Assembly (NCBI GenBank): GCA_000934455.1 | Contig: KN889018.1 | Coordinates: 1-27,665 of the forward strand | Direction of reading: 5' to 3' | DNA: 27,665 nt | Source of the DNA: Apostichopus parvimensis | Lineage: Eukaryota; Echinodermata; Holothuroidea; Aspidochirotida; Stichopodidae | Shown here: positions 22,301 through 27,665 of the stretch, piece after piece | How positions within the stretch are numbered: the stretch's first letter is position 1 | How the letters are laid out: every line of letters starts with the position of its first letter | The notes under the pieces: generated by a model | Seen by the model: the letters and a program-made list of their open reading frames with translations, nothing else | Database searches by the model: none | Told to the model about the DNA's origin: nothing | Translations under genes and position numbers: made by a program

Positions 22301-25300
22301 GTAAAGGTAATGGGAGACTGGTAAGGTAATGGGAGACTGGTAAGGTATGAAGAGACTGGTAAGGTAAGCAGAGACTAGTAAGGTAAGGAAATTCTTGTAA
22401 GATAAGGTGAGAATGGTAAGGTAAGGAGAGACTGGTGAGGTAAGGAAAAACTTGTGAAGTAAAGGTAATGGGAGACTGGTAAGGTAATGGGAGACTGGTA
22501 AGGTAATGGGAGACTGGTAAGGTATGGAGAGACTGGTAAGGTAAGCAGAGACTAGTAAGGTAAGGAGAGACTAGTAAAGTAAGGAAATTCTTGTAAGATA
22601 AGGTGAGAATGGTAAGGTAAGGAGAGACTAGTACAGTGAGGAATTCTTGTAAGGTAAGGTGAGACTTGTAAGGTAGTGGGAGACTGGTAAGTTAAGGAAA
22701 GTCTTGATAAGGTAAGGAGAGGCTGGTGAGGTAAGGAGAGACTGGTAAGTAAAAGGGGGACTGGTAAGGTAAGGAAGACTTGAAAGGGAAGGTGAGACTT
22801 GTAAGGTAAGGTAAGATGAATGGTAGGATGATGTGACAGGCAAATGGAAACAGACTGATAAGCTATATGGCCAGATAAAATAAGGTAAAGATAAGTAATG
22901 TAAAGAAACCTGTAAGGCGAAGGACCAGGTTATGGTACTACAACAGGCAAGTGAGAAGAGCTGCAAATTACAGTCACATGCACTGACTACGCTATATGCA
23001 GGCAATGAATCAGCTTACCTTAAAAAGAGTCACAGTGATTTCTACATTTTCAGGCACAGACCAGACCACAGACCCTTTGAATGGATCCTTGATACCAGGC
23101 ACCCACTTATGGAGCTAAAAATCAAGAAAAATGATCAAATAAGAAAGAATGTAGAACATTCTAGATAAGCCTAAACAAATACTGACAATGGTTTTAAACT
23201 GTCTGTTGACTAAGATTGTTGATTAAGATTATGTTTCTAAGTCCCCGTTCAATCATTACACAGCCCTGTATGGTACCATCAGACTGTAGCAAATTTAACA
23301 CAAGATGCAGTTTTAAAATCTTCACTAATTCACAGATACTTAAGAATCTACCTTTTAAGAAACCAGCAGTGTGTGTGTAATATTATTACCTTCTCCTTCC
23401 AACATAATATATCTTAAATAAAAAATGTAACTGCTAGTTTAATTAATGTCGCTACAGATGCTTAAAACCTTGAATGAGTGACTTGGGCAAAGTCTGAAGT
23501 TTTTCATGACAACATAAATATTGTATTTTTATGGGAAGACTATGCTTCTGTCATTCCCTCCACCCACCCCCCCCCCCAATAAAAAAGTGGCAGAATTATT
23601 TGCATATATAAATATCATAAAATATCATTTAACATCCGAAAATTTAAAGCCCCAAATTTCTCACCTTTGGGTCACTTCATAGGTTGTAATATACAAAATA
23701 TGCCCCTACAGTCAATTTAACTATATTAAGTTTATGAATAACCCTCACCCCACCCACCCCACCCCCATCCCAGGCTTATTCCCCTGAGAGGCTGACAGAG
23801 AGTTTAACAAACCTGTTGTCATAAATGCAATCAGAGTAAAAGGTTCGATTCAATTCAAGGACAGAAATGATGGAAACTTTAAATTACATGTAACCACGGC
23901 AGCTTGCAACACAAACTACAGTATTAATAACAGTAAAATGCTACACGTGCATTTAACACCCTTCTAAACGATATCCCAAGGTTTTTTTCTTTTTACTTTT
24001 TTCTAAAACACCAATGGAAACTGATTAGGTATATATTAACACAGTACAAAACTCAATGAAAAGGGCAGAGCATATCAAAATGACAGATGCGTTGATGATT
24101 TACTGTAAGTACTAATAGTGGAAAGTTATGCACGTTTAACGACGGCATATTTGACACGATGTATACTACGTACATCTGAAGTGCTCTTCCTTCCTCGTCT
24201 AGTCCATATGACGGATAACCTATCAGGTTGCCTGGAAAAGAATAACAAGGAAGTTAATGAAGAATACTAATGAACCGTTAATTAAAAACAAAACAGATTT
24301 ACTGTCTTACATAATTTGGAAAATTTACTCTAAGAATGAGCACACACTTCAGTGTTACCTGTTGACAGAAAATTTTTAAAGAAAAGTTTTTTTTGTCCCG
24401 TTTTAATGAAAGTTTCCAAAATAGGACCATCCCATATTCATCGATTATTTTACATAAACATGGTGTTGAAAGTTTGACTGCTGAATAAGACAAAAGATGT
24501 TTTCACCTCCAGCAAAATCTGCAGAGCTGGATCAACTTATTCTTGCGCATCTAATTATTTATGAGATCTGTACATGATGAGATGCTTTAGATATATATAG
24601 GGCTTCACAAGGTTTTCATATTTTGACCTCTTTTGACCTCGAATGAACTTTGACACCTATAAAACCAGGATGGGTCATCAGCATGTCAAGTTCAATATGA
24701 TACCAGGCTGAAGAGATGAGTAAATCCCTAGAAAATTCTAAATAAAACTTGGAAGGTTTCCAAACACAATATCAGATGTTTACCATTAAACAATATTATT
24801 ATTAACCATAAGGAATAAATCAAAAAATAACAAAACAAGTCCAGGCAATTTGTGGGGGTAGAATGAGAAGTGGATGTGTTGAACTGTGGTGACAGGTCAC
24901 TAAGGGAGAACATTGCTAAATGACTACCACATCACTCTAGGCACTGTAGAGTGCAGGTACAAAAATTGCGAGGAGACAGGTAAGTGAGGAGACAAAGTAA
25001 CTATACGAGCCAGTGTGAATTCATTCAGGTTATTATTATTGTGATTATTAGCACCTCATTAAGTGTTTCATATTGATATTTGACCCTGCCTCTCCCCAAA
25101 TGTAAAGTGGTAGATAGATAAGAAACTTGTCTCAACACCGAGGAGGCAACTTACAGGCAGTTGTCCTCAATTTCATTCACTCTATTGAAATCAGAATTGA
25201 CGCAGAATTAAAGGAAATATTGAAGACAAAATATATCCCCTATCGTGAATATTCTGGGAGAATTTGCAAACTCCCCTCCAAACTTACCATGTCATTTTTA

Positions 25301-25480
25301 TTCCTACTGATATAGCTTGAATTACAAACTTCTACCTAGAGCTGCAAATATTTGAGTAATTCTGGAGAAACCTTACCATTTCTTTGTAGCTTCCAATGTC
25401 AATTCATGAAACGATGCAGTGAACTTGAATTTGGCTGCTCGTTTGCCGACCCTCTGCAGCTTCTTCCAAACTAAGGCCAT
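4229..25480 (-). CDS. EHBP1: EH domain-binding protein 1 (EHBP1) orthologue, 13 coding exons, 3' end outside window
   Basis: Whole-gene entry. Join on the minus strand: 25480-25377, 24231-24174, 23114-23019, 19246-19190, 17105-16924, 14762-14542, 13087-12757, 12004-11875, 8843-8665, 6698-6650, 6170-5571, 5182-5057, 4361-4229. This gives 2266 nt, or 755 codons plus one base; every junction keeps frame and has AG/GT borders. Domains in order: NT-C2 about residues 1-165; acidic linker 166-239; DPF at 227, 240 and 269; NPF at 289 and 320; basic Ser/Pro linker 350-393; CH domain about 408-511; Glu/Lys-rich stretch about 520-669; charged helical segments 670-755. Vertebrate EHBP1 has the same order and then a bMERB Rab-binding domain, which is not seen here. 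Known role in the family: endocytic recycling, coupling EHD proteins and Rab8/Rab10 to actin. Vertebrates have a paralogue, EHBP1L1; an invertebrate is expected to have one gene, so the EHBP1 name covers both. Confidence 0.95.
4362..5056 (-). other. EHBP1 intron 12
   Basis: A 695-bp AT-rich intron between exons 12 and 13. It includes a GA-rich patch near 4498-4550. No other structure recognised. Confidence 0.8.
5057..5182 (-). CDS. EHBP1: EHBP1 exon 12: [17 protein letters not shown] helical segment
   Basis: A 126-nt, phase 0/0 exon, residues 670-711. It reads [20 protein letters not shown] then [18 protein letters not shown], matching vertebrate [24 protein letters not shown]. Charged, with helix-forming composition. 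Acceptor TAATCATGTAG, donor GTATGT at 5056-5051. This match shows that the splice after exon 11 is really used, at least in one isoform. Confidence 0.92.
5183..5570 (-). other. EHBP1 intron 11, with possible intronic poly(A) signal
   Basis: The shortest intron seen (388 bp). On the transcript strand, TGA (5567-5565) is followed 6 nt later by AATAAA (5558-5553) and then a GU-rich stretch (TGGTGATGG). This could end a short transcript, but a single hexamer in AT-rich DNA is weak evidence. Confidence 0.4.
5571..6170 (-). CDS. EHBP1: EHBP1 exon 11: end of CH domain and Glu/Lys-rich linker
   Basis: A 600-nt, phase 0/0 exon, residues 470-669. It begins [20 protein letters not shown], then [20 protein letters not shown], closing the CH domain (vertebrate [31 protein letters not shown]). 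YIVGNF follows, matching vertebrate YKVGNY. The last 130 or so residues are Glu/Lys/Thr-rich, low complexity and probably disordered or partly coiled coil. The donor AAG|GTTTGA (5570-5565) is non-consensus at +3/+4 and includes an in-frame TGA. AATAAA follows at 5558-5553, so a shorter isoform ending EEIKV is possible. Confidence 0.92.
6171..6649 (-). other. EHBP1 intron 10
   Basis: A 479-bp AT-rich intron inside the CH-domain coding region. Nothing else recognised. Confidence 0.85.
6650..6698 (-). CDS. EHBP1: EHBP1 exon 10: CH domain micro-exon
   Basis: A 49-nt exon that completes an Ile codon (AT|T) and codes for [16 protein letters not shown] (residues 454-469), matching vertebrate DYKSLNPQDIKENNKK. 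Acceptor TTCTGGTGTAG, donor GTAAGG at 6649-6644. It is too short to call from open-frame length alone; the support is the family match and the phase. Confidence 0.94.
6699..8664 (-). other. EHBP1 intron 9
   Basis: A 1966-bp AT-rich intron. It has a C12 tract at 7455-7466 and a T/G-rich tract near 8167-8190. Open frames at 7287-7619 have no recognisable product. No repeat family identified. Confidence 0.8.
8665..8843 (-). CDS. EHBP1: EHBP1 exon 9: first half of CH domain
   Basis: A 179-nt exon, residues 394-452 plus two bases. It reads [20 protein letters not shown] then [20 protein letters not shown], against vertebrate [20 protein letters not shown] and [20 protein letters not shown], including the SWRNG turn typical of CH domains. 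The acceptor used is TTCTTTGAAG (AG at 8845-8844), chosen because it keeps frame; an AG ten nucleotides further on would not. The donor is GTAAGT at 8664-8659. In this family the CH domain contacts actin. Confidence 0.95.
9884..10143 (+). repeat. Pentanucleotide microsatellite, left part
   Basis: A variable 5-bp repeat (CAATA, CAATG, CAGTA, CATTA and CACTA units). Since the period is not a multiple of three and the units lack stops on the plus strand, all frames stay open and mimic Gln/Asn/Tyr/Met-rich proteins. The same array resumes at 11489 after the inserted element. Confidence 0.9.
10144..11488. mobile_element. Non-autonomous hAT-type DNA transposon (1345 bp)
   Basis: Bounded by an exact 8-bp target duplication GACTACAA (10136-10143 and 11489-11496), the length made by hAT transposases. 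Terminal inverted repeats: TAGCGTTGTGCGGTAGTC on the left and TAGGGTTGTGCGG at the inverted right end, one mismatch in the first 13. Both subterminal regions are crowded with CCGGTA/CCCGGTA words, likely transposase-binding sites. There is no transposase frame; the longest frame (10957-11181, minus) is not recognisable. It landed inside the microsatellite. Confidence 0.85.
11489..11562 (+). repeat. Pentanucleotide microsatellite, right part
   Basis: Continuation of the array at 9884-10143, with the same CAATA/CAATG/CAGTA units. Its first 8 bp are the hAT target duplication. Removing the element and one copy of the duplication restores a continuous repeat. Confidence 0.85.
11875..12004 (-). 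CDS. EHBP1: EHBP1 exon 8: basic Ser/Pro linker
   Basis: A 130-nt exon, residues 350-393, reading [20 protein letters not shown] and ending RDHTSKPAM. It fits the vertebrate VKRKAPAPPVLSPK region between the NPF motifs and the CH domain. The acceptor TTCTTCCATAG is good. The donor is weak (ATG then GTATTC, no G at +5), so use or skipping of this junction is less certain, although the phase matches both neighbours. Confidence 0.82.
12005..12756 (-). other. EHBP1 intron 7
   Basis: A 752-bp intron. A C-rich stretch at about 12180-12215 (CCCCTCC and CCCCCCCCC words) would be G-rich in the transcript. Nothing else recognised. Confidence 0.85.
12757..13087 (-). CDS. EHBP1: EHBP1 exon 7: NPF/DPF motif exon
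   Basis: A 331-nt exon, residues 240-350, in phase with the exons on either side. It carries DPFAK (240) and EDPFAI (269), then two NPF motifs followed by acidic residues, GNPFEDE (289) and TNPFEEEE (320). NPF followed by acidic residues is the known ligand of EHD-type EH domains, which gives this family its name. Vertebrate EHBP1 has more NPF copies; only two are visible here. The acceptor ends TTATCAG and the donor is GTGAGT at 12756-12751. If unspliced, translation would stop at once with TGA at the donor. Confidence 0.94.
13088..14541 (-). other. EHBP1 intron 6, partly unexplained
   Basis: A 1454-bp intron. The part from about 13160 to 13830 is more balanced in base content and less repetitive than the other introns. 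It has open frames on both strands (13169-13414 minus, 13335-13541 and 13387-13638 plus), none with a recognisable protein match. It may be an old interspersed repeat. Confidence 0.6.
14542..14762 (-). CDS. EHBP1: EHBP1 exon 6: [14 protein letters not shown] acidic linker with DPF motif
   Basis: A 221-nt exon, residues 166-239 plus one base. It starts [20 protein letters not shown] and continues [18 protein letters not shown], nearly the same as vertebrate [26 protein letters not shown]. Downstream is EEEDPFSKL, a DPF motif at 227-229 of the type that binds the AP-2 alpha appendage. Acceptor TCTTAACAG, donor GTACGA at 14541-14536. The segment is strongly acidic and probably disordered. Confidence 0.95.
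14763..16923 (-). other. EHBP1 intron 5
   Basis: A 2161-bp AT-rich intron with a short (AT)n run at 15850-15868 and two long C tracts close to the exon 5 donor (described separately). Otherwise nothing recognised. Confidence 0.85.
16632..16758 (+). repeat. Duplicated CTCCC-TTAT-poly(C) tracts (C18 and C24)
   Basis: C18 at 16642-16659 and C24 at 16735-16758, each preceded by ATCTCCC(C)TTAT. The transcript strand carries G24 and then G18, starting about 165 nt after the exon 5 donor. The exact lengths are prone to assembly error. Confidence 0.85.
16924..17105 (-). CDS. EHBP1: EHBP1 exon 5: last third of NT-C2 domain
   Basis: A 182-nt exon for residues 106-165 plus two bases of Thr166. Visible motifs: [17 protein letters not shown], then [20 protein letters not shown] and VLLREGAAT, matching vertebrate RRKALATSSINMKQYA, KLKFKPLSKKV and CIFLREGKATDEDMQ. 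Acceptor TTTTGTACAG, donor GTGAGT at 16923-16918. It closes the C2 beta-sandwich. Long C tracts on the plus strand (G runs in the transcript) begin about 165 nt beyond the donor. Confidence 0.95.
17106..19189 (-). other. EHBP1 intron 4
   Basis: A 2084-bp intron with the tandem repeat at 17508-17654. The segment 18000-18190 is less AT-rich, with an open minus-strand frame, and reads like part of an interspersed repeat, but I could not identify it. Confidence 0.75.
17508..17654 (+). repeat. Two-phase tandem repeat (3 x 21 bp then 3 x 28 bp)
   Basis: Three 21-bp units (TAATGCTTTAACAGTAACACC, the third with one change) run from 17508 to 17570. Three identical 28-bp units follow at 17571-17598, 17599-17626 and 17627-17654. 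The 28-bp unit is itself two TAACAGTAATACC words, so the second array seems to have grown from the end of the first. Confidence 0.92.
19190..19246 (-). CDS. EHBP1: EHBP1 exon 4: NT-C2 domain
   Basis: A 57-nt, phase 0/0 exon coding for [19 protein letters not shown] (residues 87-105). The [12 protein letters not shown] core is identical to the vertebrate protein. Acceptor TTTCAAAACAG, donor GTGAGT. It sits alone between introns of 3.8 and 2.1 kb. Confidence 0.96.
19247..23018 (-). other. EHBP1 intron 3
   Basis: The largest complete intron (3772 bp). It contains the minisatellite at 22140-22820 and short (AAAT)n-like runs near 19262-19300 and 20100-20125. The stretch 20140-20840 is less repetitive with no recognisable product; the 60-codon frame at 20639-20821 has no family match. 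Confidence 0.8.
22140..22820 (+). repeat. Minisatellite, about 19-bp unit, with higher-order duplication
   Basis: Units close to GAGACTGGTAAGGTAAGGA are repeated with variation for about 680 bp. A run of several units beginning at 22273 recurs 158 bp later at 22431, including the distinctive GGAAAAACTTGTGAAGTAAA and GGAAATTCTTGTAAGATAAG variants. The second copy has extra units, which points to unequal exchange or slippage. The transcript strand reads CTTACCTTACCAGTCTCTCC-like words. Confidence 0.93.
23019..23114 (-). CDS. EHBP1: EHBP1 exon 3: NT-C2 domain core strands
   Basis: A 96-nt exon, phase 0 at both ends, residues 55-86. It contains [20 protein letters not shown], closely matching the vertebrate SWQPGIKNPYRGVVVWPVPE, followed by [10 protein letters not shown]. 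Acceptor GATTTTTAG, donor GTAAGC at 23018-23013. Being a multiple of three in phase 0, it could be skipped without a frameshift, but that would cut the C2 fold. Confidence 0.96.
23115..24173 (-). other. EHBP1 intron 2
   Basis: A 1059-bp AT-rich intron. C-rich patches at about 23560-23578 and 23745-23772 would be G runs in the transcript. Nothing else recognised. Confidence 0.85.
24174..24231 (-). CDS. EHBP1: EHBP1 exon 2: NT-C2 domain
   Basis: Completes Trp35 and codes for residues 36-54, [19 protein letters not shown], matching vertebrate QPDKLVVVWTRRSRRKSS. The acceptor is TTTTCCAG (AG at 24233-24232) and the donor is GTACGT (24173-24168). The exon is 58 nt and ends in phase 0. The Trp-Thr-Arg-Arg strand is a hallmark of the EHBP1 NT-C2 domain. 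Confidence 0.95.
24232..25376 (-). other. EHBP1 intron 1
   Basis: An 1145-bp AT-rich intron after the start exon. No repeat family or coding signal recognised. Confidence 0.85.
25377..25480 (-). CDS. EHBP1: EHBP1 exon 1: start codon and first strand of NT-C2 domain
   Basis: Codes for residues 1-34 and two bases of Trp35, beginning [20 protein letters not shown]. It aligns with the vertebrate start MASVWKRLQRVGKHASKFQF, so the ATG at 25480 is well supported. An in-frame TAA lies 12 nt upstream (25492-25490), which rules out a longer N-terminus within this exon. The Trp codon is split TG|G across the intron; the donor is GTAAGG at 25376-25371. The basic amphipathic start leads into the NT-C2 fold, thought to bind membrane phospholipids. 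Confidence 0.95.
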
Positions 25481-25599
25481 CTCAGACGGTTACCAAACAA
25501 GCAGTCCCAGAGGATGCGCTGGCAAGGGATGTTTACTGCCGACTTTGCCAAGGTCGATGGTGTCCTAAGAACCTCAAAAGGAAAAGCAGGAAGAAAGCC
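25481..25599 (-). other. Likely 5' UTR part of exon 1
   Basis: Upstream of the start codon the transcript strand runs to a good acceptor, TTTTCTTTTTCCAG, whose AG is at 25601-25600. The leader would be 119 nt if this acceptor is used, which implies at least one non-coding exon further upstream. This is inferred from splice-site quality only. Confidence 0.5.
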
Positions 25600-27560
25600 C
25601 TGGAAAAAGAAAACAGCAAAGAAGTGAAGGAGAATATAAGAACAATTAAAACTAGCTTCAAATCCAATGTTGAGCTATCGTACGTAGTGCATCAAAAAGA
25701 GCTGACTTATTTTGCATAAAAAATGAGTTCAATAGGCAAAAAGGGAAAAAAACGAAGAGAGCACTTAACCAGAATGTGAAACTCATAGTAGTACTGGTAC
25801 TCGTTATTGTGCACTAATCTGTGCTCTCATACTTTAAGTGGGTTCAAGTGTAGGTTTCCAGGTTGGACACAATAGCGTTTTAATATCTCTGAGTAAAATT
25901 GAAACTAGAAGTTGCTATGATCCAGGTTGAAAACAATGCCAGTTGTAGTGCTGAAACATTTATAAAACAATCATCTATAAACGTGGTCATGCAACATTGT
26001 GATCAAGGAGAGAGAGAGTTGTGTGACGTGGGATACTCTTCCAGGGATGTGTGCTCACGCCGGGGCCGCAACAAACGGCAGCGTCCCGCAGTTCTGAGCG
26101 CCCAGCACAAACAGTAGTTTAAACATTTCCACCAGGTGCTATTTTTGGAGGATTAATTGATTAACGATGAAGAATATGAGTGAATACTTGGCACAGAAGT
26201 TAGCTTCAGAATAGGAAAAAGATGGCACCATTTGCCATCTAAGCATACTTCATTTTGCAAAACTTTCAATAGGGGAAGGATAAACGGTATACCCCTACCC
26301 TGTATACTCCTACCCCTTAGACCCCTCCCCCAGGATGTGGATCACACTACCGCACAAATCCACCCCCGCACTCAAATATTCTTGAGCACATCCCTGCTCT
26401 TCTTCAAACTGTGTCTTTATTTCATAATTGATACTGTAGATATGTAATTCTGCTTATGACTGGAGAGAGACAGAGCTCTTGTTGAATTCAGTCATAATAC
26501 CTTAAATGTGTACAAAATTAGACCTAATTACGATTGCAACCAAAGTGATGACAAAATTGGTTATCTATAAATAACATTGCTTTAGGATTTGTATTTTGTT
26601 TTTCTTTTACTATGGAACTGACATTAACAATTCTGTTCTGATTGATCAAATTTATTGCTTTGGTCAAGTTTGTTTTATATCATATCCACAGACTAGCATA
26701 AACAATTATCTTTACAATAATGCAAGATTTCCTTCTTTTATTTATGGGAGGAAGTACCCAGTATTTTTTTTTTGGGGGGGGGGAAGAGATGGGCAGGGTT
26801 TCTTACTTGTTTCATTCTGTAAAACAAAACCTAACTCAAAGGAGGGAATATGCCTAAAGATAAAAACACATAAAGTATGTACAAAAGGAAAATACAGCAA
26901 TTATACAAACTGCCGTGAATAATTCAAGGAAATTAATTTTTCTATAGTAGGTTGTAGAAGGTTTCCATTTCGATAACAGGCCCTGCAGGACAGTGGAAAT
27001 ACAGCTTCATAGAAAGTGCCTCCTTATAATACAAGGCTTTGAATAACACTTTAAGACCAGTGAAATTCCTAGGCCTGCAGATTTATGTTCAGTCAAAATG
27101 ACTGAGTTTGAGGTTAGGATAGGCTGAGAGACTAAATCATGTAACAAATAGTCCGATGAACCAAATAAATCATGTGTCATTTGGTAATTTGTGAGGTTCG
27201 TACTTCAGTAGACTGTAATGTGTAATGTGTAATGTATTATCATGCTTCAATCATTTTGAGCCTTACTTAGTTATTACCTTGCCTGATAATCTGTAAGGTT
27301 CATAGGCTGTATTAAACATGGTGTCACCATACTGTACTGATTATGTGCACAATTGCCTGATGATAAGCAGTTAATTTTACGACGTTTAAAGCGACCACAA
27401 ATGTGGGAGAAAACCTGTAAGGGCAAAATTGGATTACAACTTACACATCAGGTGGCTTCCAATTCAACATTTTAACTCAAATTTGGAATCTTTGCTTCAC
27501 TTTAGAAAGTCATTTCAGGTTGGAAAACCATAGATTGCTCTTGGATGAAAAACCCACCTT
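25600..27560. other. Upstream region of EHBP1
   Basis: Mostly AT-rich non-coding DNA. It contains the CpG-rich block at 26050-26110, a C-rich stretch at 26287-26370 and a T10G10 tract at 26764-26783. No clear TATA box or initiator was found, and no second gene. Confidence 0.6.
26059..26110 (-). other. CpG-rich block, candidate non-coding first exon
   Basis: This block is clearly richer in G, C and CpG than the AT-rich surroundings. Its minus strand ends in a usable donor (GGC then GTGAGC at 26058-26053), which would pair with the acceptor at 25600 over a 459-bp intron. No TATA box is evident. It may instead be a fragment of an unrecognised repeat; the upstream edge is arbitrary. Confidence 0.25.
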
Positions 27561-27565
27561 ACTAT

Positions 27566-27589
27566 TACCCGGCCGGGTATTGAACCCGG
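27566..27589 (-). repeat. Palindrome overlapping a tRNA T-arm-like hairpin
   Basis: TACCCGGCCGGGTA (27566-27579) is a perfect 14-bp palindrome. Overlapping it on the minus strand is CCGGGTTCAATACCCGG (27589-27573): a 5-bp stem around TTCAATA, which fits a pol III B box. No tRNA body or A box was found beside it, so it may be a fragment of a tRNA-derived repeat or coincidence. Confidence 0.4.
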
Positions 27590-27605
27590 TGTGACAGGAT
27601 TTTTT

Positions 27606-27665
27606 CCCCCCTGAAAATATTCCCCCCCGGGGGGGAATATTTCCTAGGAAATTTTCCCCCCCGGG
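27606..27665. repeat. G7/C7 palindromic array at window edge
   Basis: AAATATTCCCCCCC joined to its exact inverse forms a 28-bp perfect palindrome (27615-27642). It is followed by the palindrome TTTCCTAGGAAA (27640-27651) and a second C7GGG at 27656-27665. The two C/G junctions are 34 bp apart, which suggests a tandem array cut by the window edge. Confidence 0.8.

Noticed and set aside
22628-23005. 125-codon Ser/Leu/Pro/Tyr-rich frame on the minus strand
   Set aside because: It runs through the minisatellite and its flank; the repeat composition explains it.
1-27665. CRISPR arrays, operons, rRNA, or a second multi-gene system
   Set aside because: The tandem repeats have no regular spacers, and everything coding fits one split eukaryotic gene.

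Overview
The window is animal nuclear DNA: AT-rich, rich in introns and simple repeats, with no dense prokaryotic coding. It holds most of one protein-coding gene, on the minus strand. Thirteen coding exons between 25480 and 4229 splice in phase into about 755 codons. The product is clearly an EH-domain-binding protein 1 (EHBP1) orthologue: an N-terminal C2 (NT-C2) domain, the conserved [14 protein letters not shown] acidic linker, DPF and NPF endocytic motifs, a calponin-homology (CH) domain, a Lys/Glu-rich linker and two SR/EEL..RARxLLEQA-type helical exons. The last part of the family's protein, the Rab-binding bMERB domain, was not found and must lie to the left of position 1. The intron style, a tRNA-derived SINE of the type common in marine invertebrates and the single EHBP1-type gene suggest a non-vertebrate marine animal. 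An echinoderm is a plausible guess, but this cannot be proved here.

Layout, in the direction of transcription (right to left). 27665-25600: upstream DNA, with an unusual G7/C7 palindrome array at the extreme edge, a C-rich tract and a CpG-rich island near 26050-26110 that could be a non-coding first exon. 25599-25377: start exon. 24231-16924: the rest of the NT-C2 domain in four exons, with a 0.7 kb minisatellite at 22140-22820 and a three-copy tandem repeat at 17508-17654. 14762-11875: three exons for the acidic/DPF/NPF linker. 11874-8844: a 3.0 kb intron holding a pentanucleotide microsatellite split by a 1345-bp non-autonomous hAT element. 8843-5571: CH domain and Glu/Lys-rich exon. 5182-4229: two helical exons. 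4228-1: the next intron, with a tRNA-SINE at 3140-3442.

From family knowledge, EHBP1 links membrane, EHD ATPases (through NPF), the actin cytoskeleton (through CH) and Rab8/Rab10 (through bMERB) in endocytic recycling. Nothing in the window shows a second protein-coding gene, a structural RNA gene, a CRISPR array or a new multi-gene system. The points most worth checking are the possible intronic poly(A) site just after exon 11, the hAT insertion, the terminal palindrome array, and a minisatellite whose transcript strand is a ladder of acceptor-like TTACCAG motifs.
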